Part shown: piece by piece, positions 10,773-21,929 of the stretch
Layout: each line of letters begins with the position of its first letter
Position numbering within the stretch: position 1 is the stretch's first letter
Assembly: GCF_002878395.1 (NCBI RefSeq)
Contig: NW_025841638.1
Coordinates: 124,001-188,000 of the forward strand
Reading direction: 5' to 3'
Length of the DNA: 64,000 bases
Source: Capsicum annuum
Taxonomy: Eukaryota > Streptophyta > Magnoliopsida > Solanales > Solanaceae
Notes under the pieces: model-generated
Database searches by the model: none
The model's input: the letters and a program-made list of their open reading frames with translations, nothing else
Told to the model about the DNA's origin: nothing
Made by a program: the position numbers and the translations under genes

Positions 10773-10983
10773 CTACAGGCACTGAGGTACTACCTCTCTA
10801 TTCAAGGACTGGCTCATTAGGAAAATAAAACTAGATGATTTTGTCTCCACAATCAACTGAGGTATAACAGGAATGAATCCAATCCATGCAGAGAATGAAA
10901 TTGATATCAGTTATCTCTAAATATAAAAGATCTACTGAGAAAACATTCTAGGACACTGTAACTAGACAATTTTTGTTTTCTTG
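10773..10983 (-). pseudogene. Element D: C-terminal part of protease
   Basis: Minus-strand frame reading NCLVTVS, a TAG, then LLYLEITDINFILCMDWIHSCY, TSVDC and FYFPNEPVLE, TAG, RGSTSVPVGQ. These match the protease end in A (4540-4720) and E (52480-52660). It continues the protease start at 18233-18340 once B is removed and runs on into 3037-3231 once A is removed. It was split from both neighbours by insertions. The Gly of ILGMDW is Cys here. Confidence 0.82.
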
Positions 10984-11087
10984 CTGGGCATGCATATTTG
11001 AAGGGTTAGTTAGGAAACGAGGTGTTCCCCGGTCCTAGTTGGACTTGGGATTTGCATTACGACAAGGACCTAATTCGGATCATGTCA
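10984..11087 (+). repeat. Element B: residual 3' end of the 5' LTR
   Basis: Matches 18130-18232: GGGCATGCATATTTG, a GTCCTAGTTGGACTTGG block, and the end CGGATCATGTCA before the primer site. Some 2.4 kb of LTR are missing on the left, where D protease sequence abuts directly. Confidence 0.8.
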
Positions 11088-11090
11088 AGT

Positions 11091-11102
11091 TGGTATCAGA
11101 GC
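11091..11102 (+). other. Element B: primer binding site (initiator Met tRNA type)
   Basis: TGGTATCAGAGC, three bases after the LTR end, is the classic complement of the 3' end of plant initiator methionine tRNA and primes minus-strand DNA. Confidence 0.9.
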
Positions 11103-11436
11103 TTTAGGTTCATGGTCAATTTGGAGTCCATAAATCCGTATCGAGAAGAGTCTTTTTTAAGGGCATGTAGCGCGCCATACTTATAAGGAGAGGCTACAAG
11201 GAATCTAGAAATATTTCTCTTTCTTGTGATTTGTTTCAAGTTATAGGGTCTAAGGTCCTAAAATCCTTTCTAGTCTTGGTTTGTTCATTTTTAAAATTAT
11301 ACCTCAATGATCTGAAGCTCATAGAAACTCCTCTGTCCCAACTACAGACAATGTTAATTGGACACATTCTAATCAGGGGATCCATACTAAGTCTAGGGGT
11401 CCAGTCCCTGATTATTCAAGAGTTCCACTAATTTCT

Positions 11437-12539
11437 TCTAGTCCTCTTCAGGTGGACGTGATGAATGTGGAGTTTCATCAGTCGATTGTTATGATTGCTT
11501 AGTTAGTGACTTCTAAGAATAAGAATGGTGCATATGCTATTCCATCATCTGAGGATTCAAGGGTTGGCCAGTTCAAAAAGATGTGTCCTCCAATCTTTAG
11601 TGATGTTAAGGTGGAGTAGGATCCTTAGGGTTTTCTGGATGGGATAGAAAAATTTTTCAGGATTATGCATGCCATAAATGTGTAAGGGGTAGAGTTTATA
11701 ATTTATTAGCTTAATGATGTGGCGTACCAGTGGTATGAGGAATGGGATAGGGCAATGGGTCATGTTGAGGAATCACCCCTGTGGGAGACTTTCTTTAATG
11801 CTTTTTTGGACCTCTTCTTTCCTCAGGAGTTAAGGGAAGTGAATGTAGAGGAATTTGTTAATCTAAAATAAGGGAATATGTTGGTCAAGGAGTATTCCTT
11901 GAAATTTCACTAGTTTTCTAGGTATGCTCAAGAATTGGTGTCTAATTTGAGGGCCAGGATGAGAAAGTTCACTTTTGGACTATCTCGATATTTGATCCTT
12001 AAAATAAGGACTGCATTACTGATAAAGAACATAGACATTTTTCGGTTCATTGTTCATATGCAATAGGTGGATGAGGAAAAGAAGAAGCAGGTTGAGATAG
12101 GTCGAAGGCAGGGTAAGAGTTTTAGGTTCTTTGACCAAAGTGGTGGTCAACAACAAAGTGGTTGGGATGGTTCTAAATGGACAAAGAAAAAGTGGGGGGA
12201 GTTCTGGTTCCTTCTTCATATCTAGTGCACCTTACTCAAAGCCATTGGGTAACAGGCGTCAGCAGGGTAGTGATAACTTTAGGGCATAAGGTGCACAATC
12301 TTAGGCAAGTGGGACATAATTGGCTTTATCATGTACTCCTCGTAGGCTCTTTTGTTGGTTGCATCAGGTCTTCTATGATGAGGGGAGGGACAGGTGCTTC
12401 AAATATGGTTGACCAGGCCACATGCTTAGAAATTATCTGATTGGTAAGGTTTCTTTAGGATTGAATAAGTTTTTGATTGCCTCTTTATCTACTCCTACAA
12501 CTAGGGGGCTGCTTCTGTATCTATTTCTACTTCTGGTAA
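11437..12539 (+). pseudogene. Element B: Gag
   Basis: The frame, with stops, gives a decayed FTRMNPP block as FKKMCPPIFSD near 11570, then GFLDGIEKFFRIM, NDVAYQWYEEW, ETFFNAFLDLFFP, EYSLKFH and the RARMRKFTFGLS segment to about 11980, then a basic tail. The knuckle near 12380-12430 reads CFKYG, TAG, PGHMLRN: the second Cys is Tyr and the last Cys is lost. In-frame stops sit mainly at Gln positions, for example TAG 12064-12066 and TAA 11869-11871; at the latter codon D and E keep CAG. The start codon cannot be fixed. Confidence 0.82.
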
Positions 12540-13100
12540 TGGCACAGGCCGAAATCAGTTATATGCTCTTTTTACCCAATAGGAATTCGAGGCATCACTT
12601 GATGACATAACTGGTATGTTACAACTCTTTTCTTGGGATGTTTATTATTTACTTAATCCTGGGTCCACTCTCTTTTATGTAACCCTATTTGTGGCTATGT
12701 ATTTTGGTTTTGATCCCAAGGTTATTTTAGATCCTTTTTTCTATTTCTACCTCGATTGGTGACTCAATGGTTGCTAAAAGAGTCTATAGGGGTGTGTGGT
12801 ATCTGTTTGTAGTAAGGAGACTTTGGTGGAGTTTTATGAATTAGATATAGAAGATTTTGATGTTATTCTAGGTATGGAATGGTTAAATTCGTGCTACGCA
12901 TCCATAGATTATATGACCCATAGGGTTGTCCTTAAGTTCCCTGATGAACTAGTTATTAAATGGGATGGTGGTTCCTTAGCTCCCAAAGGGAAGTTTATAT
13001 CATATCTTAGGGCTCGAAGGTTAATCTCTAAAGGGTATCTCTATTATTTGGTCTAGGTTAAATATTCTAACTCGGAAGGTCTTTCTTTGCATTCAATTCT
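12540..13100 (+). pseudogene. Element B: aspartic protease with altered catalytic residue
   Basis: Starts after NQLYALF near 12555, then DDITGML and LNPGSTLFY. The catalytic Asp of the family's LDPGST motif is Asn here (AAT at 12655-12657). After a frame break come ETLVEFYELDIEDFDVILGMEWLNSCYASID and FISYLRARRLISKGY (open 12796-13056). The D-to-N change alone would abolish proteolysis. Equivalent residues in A (4397-4399) are intact. Confidence 0.82.
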
Positions 13101-13990
13101 AGTGGTGAATGTGTTTCCTGAGGTCTTTTTAAATGACCTTCCTGGTGTTCCTCTGATAGTTAGATTGAGTTTGGTATTGATTTGGTTCCGGACACTTGTC
13201 AAATATCTATTCCTCCTTATAGAATAGTTTTGTTTGAGTTGAGAGAACTAAAGGAGTAACTTAAGGACAAGGGTTTCATCCATCCCAGTATATCCACATA
13301 GTGTGCACCGATGTTATTCATACATAAGAAGGATGGTTCCCTTCAGATGCATATTGACTCTCGACAGTTGAATAAGGTGATGGTTAAGAACAAGTATCCT
13401 TTTCCAAGGATAGATGACTTATTTGATCAGTTGAAAGGTTCCAAATTCTTTTCTAAGATAGATCTTGAATCCGGGTATCATCATCTAAGATTAGGGAGGT
13501 GGATATCCCTAAGAAAACATTCCATACTTGGTATAGGCACTTTGAGTTCTTGGTTGTATTATTTGGATTGACTAATGCCCCGGCGATATTGATATATTTG
13601 ATGAACAGGGTATTCTATTAGTTTCTGGATCTTTTTATCATTTGTTCATTAATGACATCCTCGTATATTCTAAGAGAGAGGTGGATCATGCCAATCACCT
13701 CCGTGTGGTGTTCCTGACCTTGAAAGAGCAGTAGTTGTATGCCAAATTCTCTAAATATGAGCTCTAGCTGAACGATGTTACTTTTTTGAGTCATATTATT
13801 TCAAGTGAGGGGATCATGGTTGATCCACAAAAGGCGGGGTGGTTAAAAAGTGGTCTAGACCCATGATTCCAATCGACATTCAGAGCTTCTTGGGTTTGGC
13901 TGGGTATTATAGATGGTTTATGGGAAGTTTCTTGATGATAGATGCCCCATTGACCAAGTTGACTCAGAAAAAGGTAAATTTCTCTTGGTC
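13101..13990 (+). pseudogene. Element B: reverse transcriptase with altered active site
   Basis: Readable blocks: FPEVFLNDLPGVP, then [21 protein letters not shown] from about 13316, [35 protein letters not shown], a frameshift, LTNAP near 13570, and FINDILVYSK near 13645. The first Asp of the catalytic pair is Asn (AAT 13651-13653, GAC 13654-13656). The connection region IQSFLGLAGYYRWF and TKLTQKKVNFSWS follow from 13880. Several TAG codons fall at Gln or Trp positions. Not functional. Confidence 0.83.
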
Positions 13991-14430
13991 GAATACTTAT
14001 GAGAGTAGTTTCGAGAAGCTGAAGGGTAGGCTAACTTTAGCTCTGATTTTGACTTTGCCTAAGGCATTGAGGATTTTGTGGTTTACTGCGATGCATCCAG
14101 CATGGGACTTGGTTGTGTTTTAATGTAGCATGGTAAGGTGATTGGTTATGCTTCTAGGCAATTGAAAGTACATGAGAGGAATTATCCAACTTATGATCTG
14201 GAATTGTTAGTTGTGGTATTTGTATTGAAAATCTAGCAGCACTATTTGTTTGGAGTGCACGTAGACATCTTTTTTTATCATAAGATTCTATAGTATGTGC
14301 TCACTTAAAATAAGCTTAAACCAGGCAGAGGATATAGCTTGAGCTTCTCAAGAACTATAAAATGAGTCTGTACCATCATCTAGGAATGGCCAATGTCAGT
14401 GCTAATATTATTAGTAGGTTATCCATAGGG
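13991..14430 (+). pseudogene. Element B: RNase H
   Basis: Follows RT without a gap: ESSFEKLKGRLTLALILTLP, a shift near 14070, then decayed versions of VVYCDAS, GVLMQ and [14 protein letters not shown] (about 14180-14225), FTDHKSL as FYHKIL, and a poor RLSMG block near 14400-14430. Multiple stops. Normally degrades the RNA strand of the hybrid. Confidence 0.75.
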
Positions 14431-15590
14431 AGTTTAGCTTATATGGATAAGCAGAGATAAGAGTTGGTGAAGGATATTCATTGCTTGGCTAATCTTGGAG
14501 TTCACCTTTTCGACTCTGAGAATAGTGGTGTGTTGGTACAGGAAGTAGTTCGGTCGTCTATTGGTGTAGAGATCAAGGAGAAGCAAATGCTTGATTATGT
14601 CTTGATGGAAATCAAGAGTATTGTAGGAGGGCAAAAGGTAATGGCATTTGGGATCTTTATGAGATTGCAAAGCTTCATGGGGTACCTATTTTGATTATCT
14701 CTGATCATGGTATGCCATTTTCATCTCACTTTTGATGGTCATTTTAGAAAGGGTTGGGCACTAAGGTTAGTCAGAGTACTGCTTTTCACTAGTAGATGAA
14801 TGGGCAAGCAGAAAGGACTATTCAGACATTGGAAGATATGCTTCATGCATGTGTGAATGATTATGGTGGTAGTTGGGTTGAGCATCTACTTGTAGAGTTA
14901 TCTTACAACAATAGCTATCATTTTAGCATCGGGATGGCCCTTTTTGAGACATTGTATGGTAGGAGGTGTAGATCTCCTATTGGGTGGTTAAAGGTCGGTG
15001 AGGCAGATATGTTTGGCCCGGATTTTGTTTATAAGGCTATGGAGAAGGTAAAGGTAATTCGTGATAAGCTTAAGGCTACCCAAAGTCGCCAAAAGTCCTA
15101 TGCAGGTGTAAGGCGTAGGAACTTGGAGTTTGAGGTTGGGGATAGAGTGTTCCTAAAGATGTCTCTCATGAAGGAAATGATTTGGTTTGGGAAAAAGAGA
15201 AAACTTAGTCCCCTGTATGCTGGTCCTTATGTGGTTTTAAGGAGGGTTGGTAGTGTTGTGTATAAATTAGAGTTTTCTTCCAGTTTGAGCTCCATCCATC
15301 CTGTATTCTATGTATCTATGTTGAGAAAGTGTATATGTGGTCCTTTATCGGTTGTTCCTTTGGAAGGTTTAAGTATCTCAATTTCTCTTTCTTATTAAGA
15401 GGTTCTAGTAGATATCTTTGATCGGCAGGTTCTTCAGTTGTGGACCAAGGATGTATCTTCAACTAAGGTTCCATAGCATAAGCACAAGGTGGAAGAAGTT
15501 ACTTGGGAAGCGAAAGAGGACATGAAGTCCAAGTATCAACATTTATTTTTGGCTTCAGATATTCATGTAGTGGGTAGGTGTTCTTGATCA
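14431..15590 (+). pseudogene. Element B: integrase with internal deletion
   Basis: The spacer block (KDIHCLANLGVHL, then VGGQKVMAFG) runs to about 14650, and the next sequence is already the second catalytic block, LHGVPILIISDHG near 14680-14710. The zinc-binding N-terminus and the first catalytic Asp, some 500 bp in A or C, are absent. The rest is long and open from 14796: NGQAERTIQTLEDML with the catalytic Glu, NNSYHFSIGMALFETLYG, RCRSPIGWL, FLKMSLMKEMIWFGKKRKLSP, SIHPVFYVSML, then a chromodomain-like tail with VTWEAKEDMKSKY to about 15560. Confidence 0.85.
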
Positions 15591-15730
15591 CATCTTTGTT
15601 TTCTAACTTGGTTAAAGTAAGGTTAATTTCTTTGCTTATTTGTTTTCTAAATTAGTTAAAGGTTGGAATGGTTATGTTGGGGTGTAATTTGTGCTTGTAG
15701 TAGCTTGTCCATTATTCGGGGATGAATGAT

Positions 15731-15744
15731 CCTAGTATGAGAGA
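15731..15744 (+). other. Element B: decayed polypurine tract
   Basis: CCTAGTATGAGAGA follows GGGGATGAATGAT and precedes the LTR start TGGAAACACC. The expected run of G has two interruptions. Confidence 0.6.
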
Positions 15745-18232
15745 TGGAAACACCCTGGGTTTTGTCCCTTAAAAGATTTTCCTGGTTTATTGGCTTTTGG
15801 ACATTATACGAGTTAGGGTACTAGTTGTATAGTAGGGTACATGTAGGGTACGGGTAACATGGTCCCATCGTATATTGTCCAGTGTTAGGTGGTTGAGTTT
15901 CTGAAATTTTACGACTTAGATAGGTACGAGTCCTATAGTGGGTGACTAGTTGTATGGTTGTGTCTTTCTTCACTTAATCTGAAACTTAGTAGCTTAACTT
16001 GGATCTCAGTACGAGTGGCTCACCATAGGTTGTGAGATAGGGTACGAATGGTATAATCCAAATCGTATTTGGATAGTGTCAATCCCTCTTGATTCGGTAT
16101 AAGGTATGGTTTAAGGTTACCAATCATATGATTGAGTACAAGTAGGACTTTGGAATCATAAGTTGGTCAGTGCAGGATTGAAATTATGCTTGGGGTATGA
16201 GTGGTGGGTAACACTCATACCCTAGGGTACGGAGGAGGTGAGGTCTACCTTTTTGCGGGAAATTAGTACAGTATAAGTTGGGGGTAATCTGGACATTTAC
16301 CCTCATAAAACCTTGGAAACCCACGACTTAAAATAGTTTTTGGGGCTTTATTAACCTATTTTTAATCAATCGAACACTCTAAACTCTCTCAAAATCTCCC
16401 AAGGATCTTGGGTTAAGCAAAAGCTAGGGTTTCCTTCAAGGTAGTCAATTAAGTCTTATAAGAGTGATTTCTTCTCATCTTCTTCTTCATCTAAGGTAAG
16501 ATACTTCTCCTTCATTGTTAGTTCCAATTAAATGCATGTTTTCTGAATTGTTTACATGGCATGAATTTTGTATGGTTTTGGGTTTGCAAACATATATTGG
16601 GGGTTTTGGTTATAAATGCTTGGTTATGGTTTTCCAATGTTTTAATTATAGATTTACACGTTTTAATGATGGTTTGGACATTTGGTTGCATGGGAATTGT
16701 TAATTGGTATATGATTTTGGTTTTGGAAACACTATGCCCCCAATGTGTTAGATAAAATACCTATGAGAATGCTTTTGCTATATTATTGGACTTTTAATGG
16801 AACTATTGCATGGTATAACTTGGTAATGGAACCCTAAATGGTATAAATAGTTTAAATGGTTTGAAATGGTTAAATAGTAAGGTCTTGGTGGTAATGATTT
16901 ATTTAATTGAAAGCCTTGTGGGATACAAGGGGATCCTCCAAGAAAATATGGTAATGATCACTTGTTGGGTATACAGGATTCCCCTAAGTCAGCTTAATAA
17001 TATACTCTATGAGTATATGGGAATCCCTTCTTCTTAAAAAGGATGGATAAGGACATTGCTTGCAAGCTATAGTCCATATGATGATACCACTACTTAAAGC
17101 CTCGGTTAATAACTAATGGAATGGTGGTCTTGGTTATGTGGTAATGGTTTTAATTGGGAAAAAAATGGCAGGTTCTGATACCTAATGGTGAAGGTGTGAG
17201 TCCAATGGAAGGACACTGGAAACTCATGTTTACCGTCATGAGGATTTGTTCATGATGACCATCTGGGATATATTTGAATCCCCTAAGTGACAATTGTATA
17301 TATGTATCATGGAGAGTGAAGGGTACTTAGGAGTCCCCTACTCTATGGTATCTCCAGCTTATGCAGCTATATGCATTAGGTCCTATTCAGTAGGTTACAC
17401 TGGACACATATAGCCTGTGGTTGGTTCTAGGACGGTTAAGCTACATACCCAGGTTAATGGTTAAAATGCATGCTAAACTCGATTTCCTCTTCCTAGCATG
17501 GTTATATATATGTATGTATGATTATGAATGCATATGGTTGGTTTACTTGGTTTTAAAGGTTGGCATTATTTATCCTTATCCCGAGTACTTGCTAGTATTC
17601 ACTCGCTAACCCATCTTCAAGTGACTGTATCCCCATGTGATGCATGAACCGACCATTCTACTCCTCCTGCTTAGTGATTAGATTCTGGGTTAGCTATTGG
17701 ATTATAGTGGTGAGCTTCCATACTTCGTAAGGATCCATTTCATATCTTGGATGTCTTTACATACTTTGGTTATTTCATAGACATTGGTTTTGGCTATTGT
17801 TGGGGGCATGTTCCAATCGAATATTGTTTTTCTTTCGATTAGAGACTTTGTGGAACTACTTTGGGTTGGAATAGGAGGTGTTGGTACTGGTGTCAGCCTT
17901 AGTATTAGCATCAGTATTGGGGATAATACTATTTGATTGAATTTATGATTGTTCCATCCTTTTATGTTACATTACGGATAGGAGCTTAGTTATTATATCG
18001 GCTTGGTTATGGTTGTTGGTTGGTTGGATGGTTGGACTTACTTGGGTTGGTCACGGTCAAAGACCTATCCCAGAGTCTAGATTTTTAAATAATGCTATCT
18101 TGGTATACATTTGAAATTCATCTGACTTAGGGTATGCATATTTGGAGGTTGGGTTAGGTAATGGGGATAGTCCTCTGTCCTGGTTGGACTTGGAATTCCC
18201 ATTACGAGAAGGCCTTAGTTCGAGTCGTGTCA
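15745..18232 (+). repeat. Element B: 3' LTR (2488 bp)
   Basis: Begins TGGAAACACCCTGGG and ends GAGTCGTGTCA; minus-strand D gag begins at the next base. Its front part (about 15800-16250) carries repeated TACGAGT, GTACGGGT and TAGGGTAC words, some as complements (ACTCATACCC). GGGGGCATGTTCC stands at about 17802-17814. No gene; the open frames at 16515-16755 and 17421-17609 look incidental. Confidence 0.85.
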
Positions 18233-19081
18233 AGAACTACCCACTGAGTAGAAACTGAGAAGGGTTCTATTAATATGTTAGGTCTGACTTCGAAATCTAC
18301 GGCTGTAAAAGGAGTAATGAAGGAAAGTGAAGCTCTGAGGTCTAACATACCAGTAACCACATCAGGAGAACTTTTCAGATCATATCAACTTTGGAGGTCA
18401 TAGAGTCGATTCTGGTGTTGCCACTAGTGGGAATGGAGTTAGCACCCTGCTGAGTTAGGCTACCTACTAGAGATAAAGAGATATTAGACTGATCCACTTG
18501 ACGAAAATCTTTCCCCTTATGGCCAGTTGATGGACACTCCCTGATTCTGTGACATGACTTTCCACACCCAAAAATTGTAACACTGTCAGCCATGCACTCA
18601 CCCTTGTGGTTCTTACCACATATCCTTCTGACTGGGTTGGTGCGGCCACTATTAAAACTACCTTGGTCCTTAGAGCCTGGTGCTCTATCCTGATTGTCCT
18701 GTCTGAACTTAGGCACGAGAGCACTATTAGAAGACCGAGCTAGGGCTGAAAATTTCTAGCAGAATTTAGAACGACTCCTGCCATTTGGCTTCTATGGAGA
18801 GAATTTGAAACTACCCGTATTGAACCTCTTATCCTCCATTTTTTTTAAGCTTCTTTTCCCCAAACTTCTGAGCATAAACCTTCAGCCTAGAGAGATCTAT
18901 CTCCTTAATCCACATAGTTGTTCTGTACTCTTTAACTACCTCTTCAAAAACTCCCGATACAAACTTACTCATTTGGGTCCTGGGATCAGCTACCATAGTA
19001 TAAGCATACCTTTCCAATTGGGTAAACTTGAGTGAGTACTCCTTCACACTCATGTTACCCTGCTTCAGTTTATAAACTCCT
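18233..19081 (-). pseudogene. Element D: 3' part of Gag and start of protease
   Basis: Read from 19081 downwards: FIN, a one-base frameshift, LKQGNMSVKEYSLKFTQLERYAY, MSKFVSGVFEEVVKEYRT, SRLKVYAQK, a basic linker, and a nucleocapsid region with CGKNHKGEC and FGCGKSCHRIRECP (first Cys of the second knuckle is Ile). Protease begins SPDVVTGML near 18362 and runs through LSFITPF and FSVST to 18233, with the LLDPG active-site segment deleted or garbled. The piece lies between B on the left and C on the right. Confidence 0.87.
19077..19081. other. Target-site duplication CTCCT, left of element C
   Basis: Five bases immediately before the C 5' LTR; repeated at 29501-29505 immediately after the 3' LTR. 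Confidence 0.9.
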
Positions 19082-19300
19082 TGTAATACCTCAAACTTTC
19101 TTTAAGTCTAATCTAGTCTCCAGAAGAGTTAGTGATGACTTTCTAGAGGATTAATGTTTAAACCAGAGAGAATTTCAATAATTTCAACTTTTTATCATGT
19201 GGGAAATTGAATTAGCTTTCCAACGATACCAATTTCATCCAAATCCAATATCGGAGTAGAAAGTTATGGACGTTTTACTGAGAGCTGTCAGAACTCCCCA

Positions 19301-19555
19301 GGTGCGACGGGCAGGTTGACGGACCGTCGAGCTAGCGATGGACCATCGCCTAATCCGTCACATCTAAGGCACTAAGTCAATCTTCTGGCTAAGGTGTAAC
19401 GAACAGGTTGATGGATTTTCGAGCTAGCAATGGACCGTCGCCCTAGCTGTTACTACTAGGGCAGTGAGTACCTATTCCTGCCAAAGTGCGATGGTCAGAA
19501 CGACGAACCATCGAGCCATCAATGGACCATCGAACGAGCTATCGCAGAGCCTGTT
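19301..19555 (+). repeat. Element C: three 92-bp units rich in GACGG/CCGTC dyads
   Basis: Unit starts GGTGCGAC (19301), GGTGTAAC (19393) and AGTGCGAT (19485) are spaced 92 and 92 bp. Each unit holds GACGGACCGTCG-like palindromes followed by AGCTAGCGATGGACC(A/G)TCG. The 3' LTR has a shortened version at about 27108-27330. Confidence 0.75.
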
Positions 19556-20668
19556 TAGCAATTCAAAGCCATTTTTAAAAGGTTATTTGGGTCTTTTTCC
19601 ACCTGTTTTAGCCCCTAATTATACCAGACCATATCTCATAACTTTATTATTTATTTACAATATCCAATTAGGGTTTCTCTCAAAGATCAATCCCCAAGAA
19701 CAAAAAACCCTAGGTTCTTAGTTCTAAGTCAAGAATTCAAGCTTTCTTCCATCAATATTTAAGAAATCATCCACCCAGGTATGTCAAGTGTTCATTCATG
19801 GATTCCTTTCGTCCATGAAGCCCAAGAATCCAATTTTAAATTATAAATTATGATGTTTATGTTGTGGATTGATTACGATCATGTTGATGTTGTGTATGAT
19901 ACCCAATTTGGAATCGTTAAATGTGTTTTCATTAATTTATGATAGCATGTGGATTGAAATCTACTAAAGTGTGTTGCTTTATAAACCATGATGAATTTAT
20001 TTATTATCCAAGCCTAAGCTTATAGTTATGTATTAAAGGTATTTGATAAAATGCCTAAGAGAATAGGAAACATGCCTTATGAATTAATTGTGACCAGAAT
20101 GATAAACCTATGCTTTACCCTTAAGTTCAAATGACTCCCATGTTATTGTTAGCTTTGTGATGGATTGATGTAATGCTTATGAGATTAGGATTATGAAATT
20201 ATGACATGTTTACATATACTTCTATTAATGTGTTAGCTTATGGCATACAAATACTTCATGAATATCCCCGATGATTGTACTATGAATTATTGACTATGGT
20301 CATGTGTCATGAAGTTTCAAGTCTTGTAAATTTCATGCTATTGAGTCCTGGGGGTACTTGTACCCGAAAATTTAGTTGTGTACCTTGAGCCAGTGTCATA
20401 TTTTTAAGATACTCTCAGTCAAGCCATGTTCAATAGAATTTAGTTAGTCTAATGACTCAGGAAAACTCAGTAATCTTAGTCAGTTATCAGATATCAGTAA
20501 TATTCTATCCTTCAATGGAACTTAGTAAACTTAGTCCAGTCAGTTTAATATAATTAATTCAATGTCTAATTTGATTGGAGTTGGATTCAGTACCGAGTGA
20601 GCCCAAGGATGGGAACTCACCTGCGTGTAGAGGGTGTTATTCTTAGAAACAATCCTTGCGCTCCAGAA

Positions 20669-20685
20669 CTACGTAGCCAGCGTAG
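20669..20685 (+). other. Conserved hairpin-like motif in LTR
   Basis: CTACGTAGCCAGCGTAG has a 5-bp stem (CTACG/CGTAG). Related sequences occur at 28460-28476, 9416-9431, 38660-38676, 43059-43075 and 49139-49155, in LTRs of three families. Function unknown. Confidence 0.5.
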
Positions 20686-20940
20686 GTTGAGACATCTACC
20701 CTATTAGATGAGGGTTGATGAGGTGGCTTAACCTATTAGATGAGGCTCCCACCATTTTCCTTAGAGTACCTATTAGATGAGGGATCACTCACAACTTGTT
20801 CTTATCGTTGGTGCGATATTGACATCCTTCCAATTGGGGTTACCCATTGAACCCCAACTCAGCTATATTGCTTTATTTGGGGCATGTCAGTTAGATGACT
20901 ACTTCCTATAGTTACAGTCTCAGTCTCAGTCTCATTAATA

Positions 20941-21058
20941 GAACTCAGATAGTTCTACAAAATTCAGGACTGTCAGATATAGTCACCTAGTTCAGTATGG
21001 AACTCAGCCAGTTTCATCAGAAGCAGGACTGTCAGACAGAGTCATTCAGGTAATAGTA
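20941..21058 (+). repeat. Tandem 59-bp duplication in C LTR
   Basis: Two units both start GAACTCAG and share AGGACTGTCAGA and AGTCA; repeated in the 3' LTR near 28735-28850, so it predates the insertion. Confidence 0.65.
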
Positions 21059-21712
21059 CAATAGTTATATAAAACCCATGTTATTAGTATTCAGATTTAG
21101 TGATGTCTTGATCTCAAATACAGTTCACTTATTCATGCTTGTATTCTCACGTTTATGTTATTCGGTTAGCTAGTATTGTTCATGCATATATAAACCCTTA
21201 CATTCATCCTACCTTACTTGCATATCAGTACATTCAGTCATACTGACGTATTTGAGCTATGGTGTTTTATACCATAGGTTCAGAAGCACGAGCTCCTGAG
21301 CATCAGTAGCATTCTAGTCTCAGCAGCCAGAGTTAGCAGTGAGTCCTCATCCTTCGAGGACATGGTCATTACTTTATTATGTCATTACTTATTTTGTTTC
21401 ATTAGTTGGAGTTAGTTGGGGACATGTCCCATCAACTCCTTATTCAGACAGTTCATCTTTAGCGTCTTTCAGACTACAGTATGTTTAGACAGTTTATTTC
21501 AGTTCATGTTTTGGTATTGATATACCGTACTCTCTTATAGTATGTTTTATCGGTTTTGAACCTTATGACATGTTTTAGTCTATTATTTCTATATTTTACA
21601 TGATGTCATACAGTATACTGGTATAAATATCAGTAATGGGTTAACTTATGGTCCTTCGGGGTCATGAGCATCGTGTGGCATTCTGGGTACCAGATTCGGG
21701 GTGTTACAAACT

Positions 21713-21724
21713 TGGTATCAGAGA
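21713..21724 (+). other. Element C: primer binding site (initiator Met tRNA type)
   Basis: TGGTATCAGAGA after the LTR end and AACT spacer; one mismatch to the canonical TGGTATCAGAGC. Confidence 0.88.
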
Positions 21725-21929
21725 CTAAGGTTCAATTGTATCCTAGGAAGTCTAAAAGCCACATCTAGTAGTGTCTTGTGGATGGGTGTGTTGCTCGCTA
21801 CATTTATGTACCGGAGGATATGATAAGTTTTAGGAACAATTTCATATTTCTCAGTATTCATGTCTTGCTAGTGAGCATAATCTCAATTTAATCCCTCAGT
21901 CTAATCCCTTTCTCTTCCATTTACAGAAC

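Larger units (their letters stand above)
10984..18232 (+). mobile_element. Element B: chromovirus-like gypsy element
   Basis: Plus-strand element inserted in the protease region of D. It holds a 104-bp remnant of the 5' LTR, a good primer binding site (11091-11102), gag, protease, RT, RNase H, an integrase with a large internal deletion, a decayed polypurine tract and a 3' LTR (15745-18232). D sequence lies on both sides and is almost contiguous across it. No target duplication is visible: the right flank is AGAAC, and the left flank next to the truncated LTR does not match, as expected if the deletion removed the left end. Confidence 0.82.
19082..21708 (+). repeat. Element C: 5' LTR (2627 bp)
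   Basis: Begins TGTAATACC and ends GGTGTTACA, four bases before the primer site. Contains the 92-bp repeats (19301-19555), a conserved hairpin at 20669-20685, a tandem 59-bp duplication at 20941-21058 and GGGGACATGTCCC at about 21418-21430. No gene. Parallel features occur in the 3' LTR about 7.8 kb downstream. Confidence 0.93.

Noticed and set aside
10768..10983. Spacer between A and B first read as unique host DNA
   Set aside because: The minus strand encodes protease-end motifs and joins D pieces on both sides.
11091..11102. tRNA-like sequence
   Set aside because: Only the 12-base complement of a tRNA 3' end is present; it is a primer site, not a tRNA gene.
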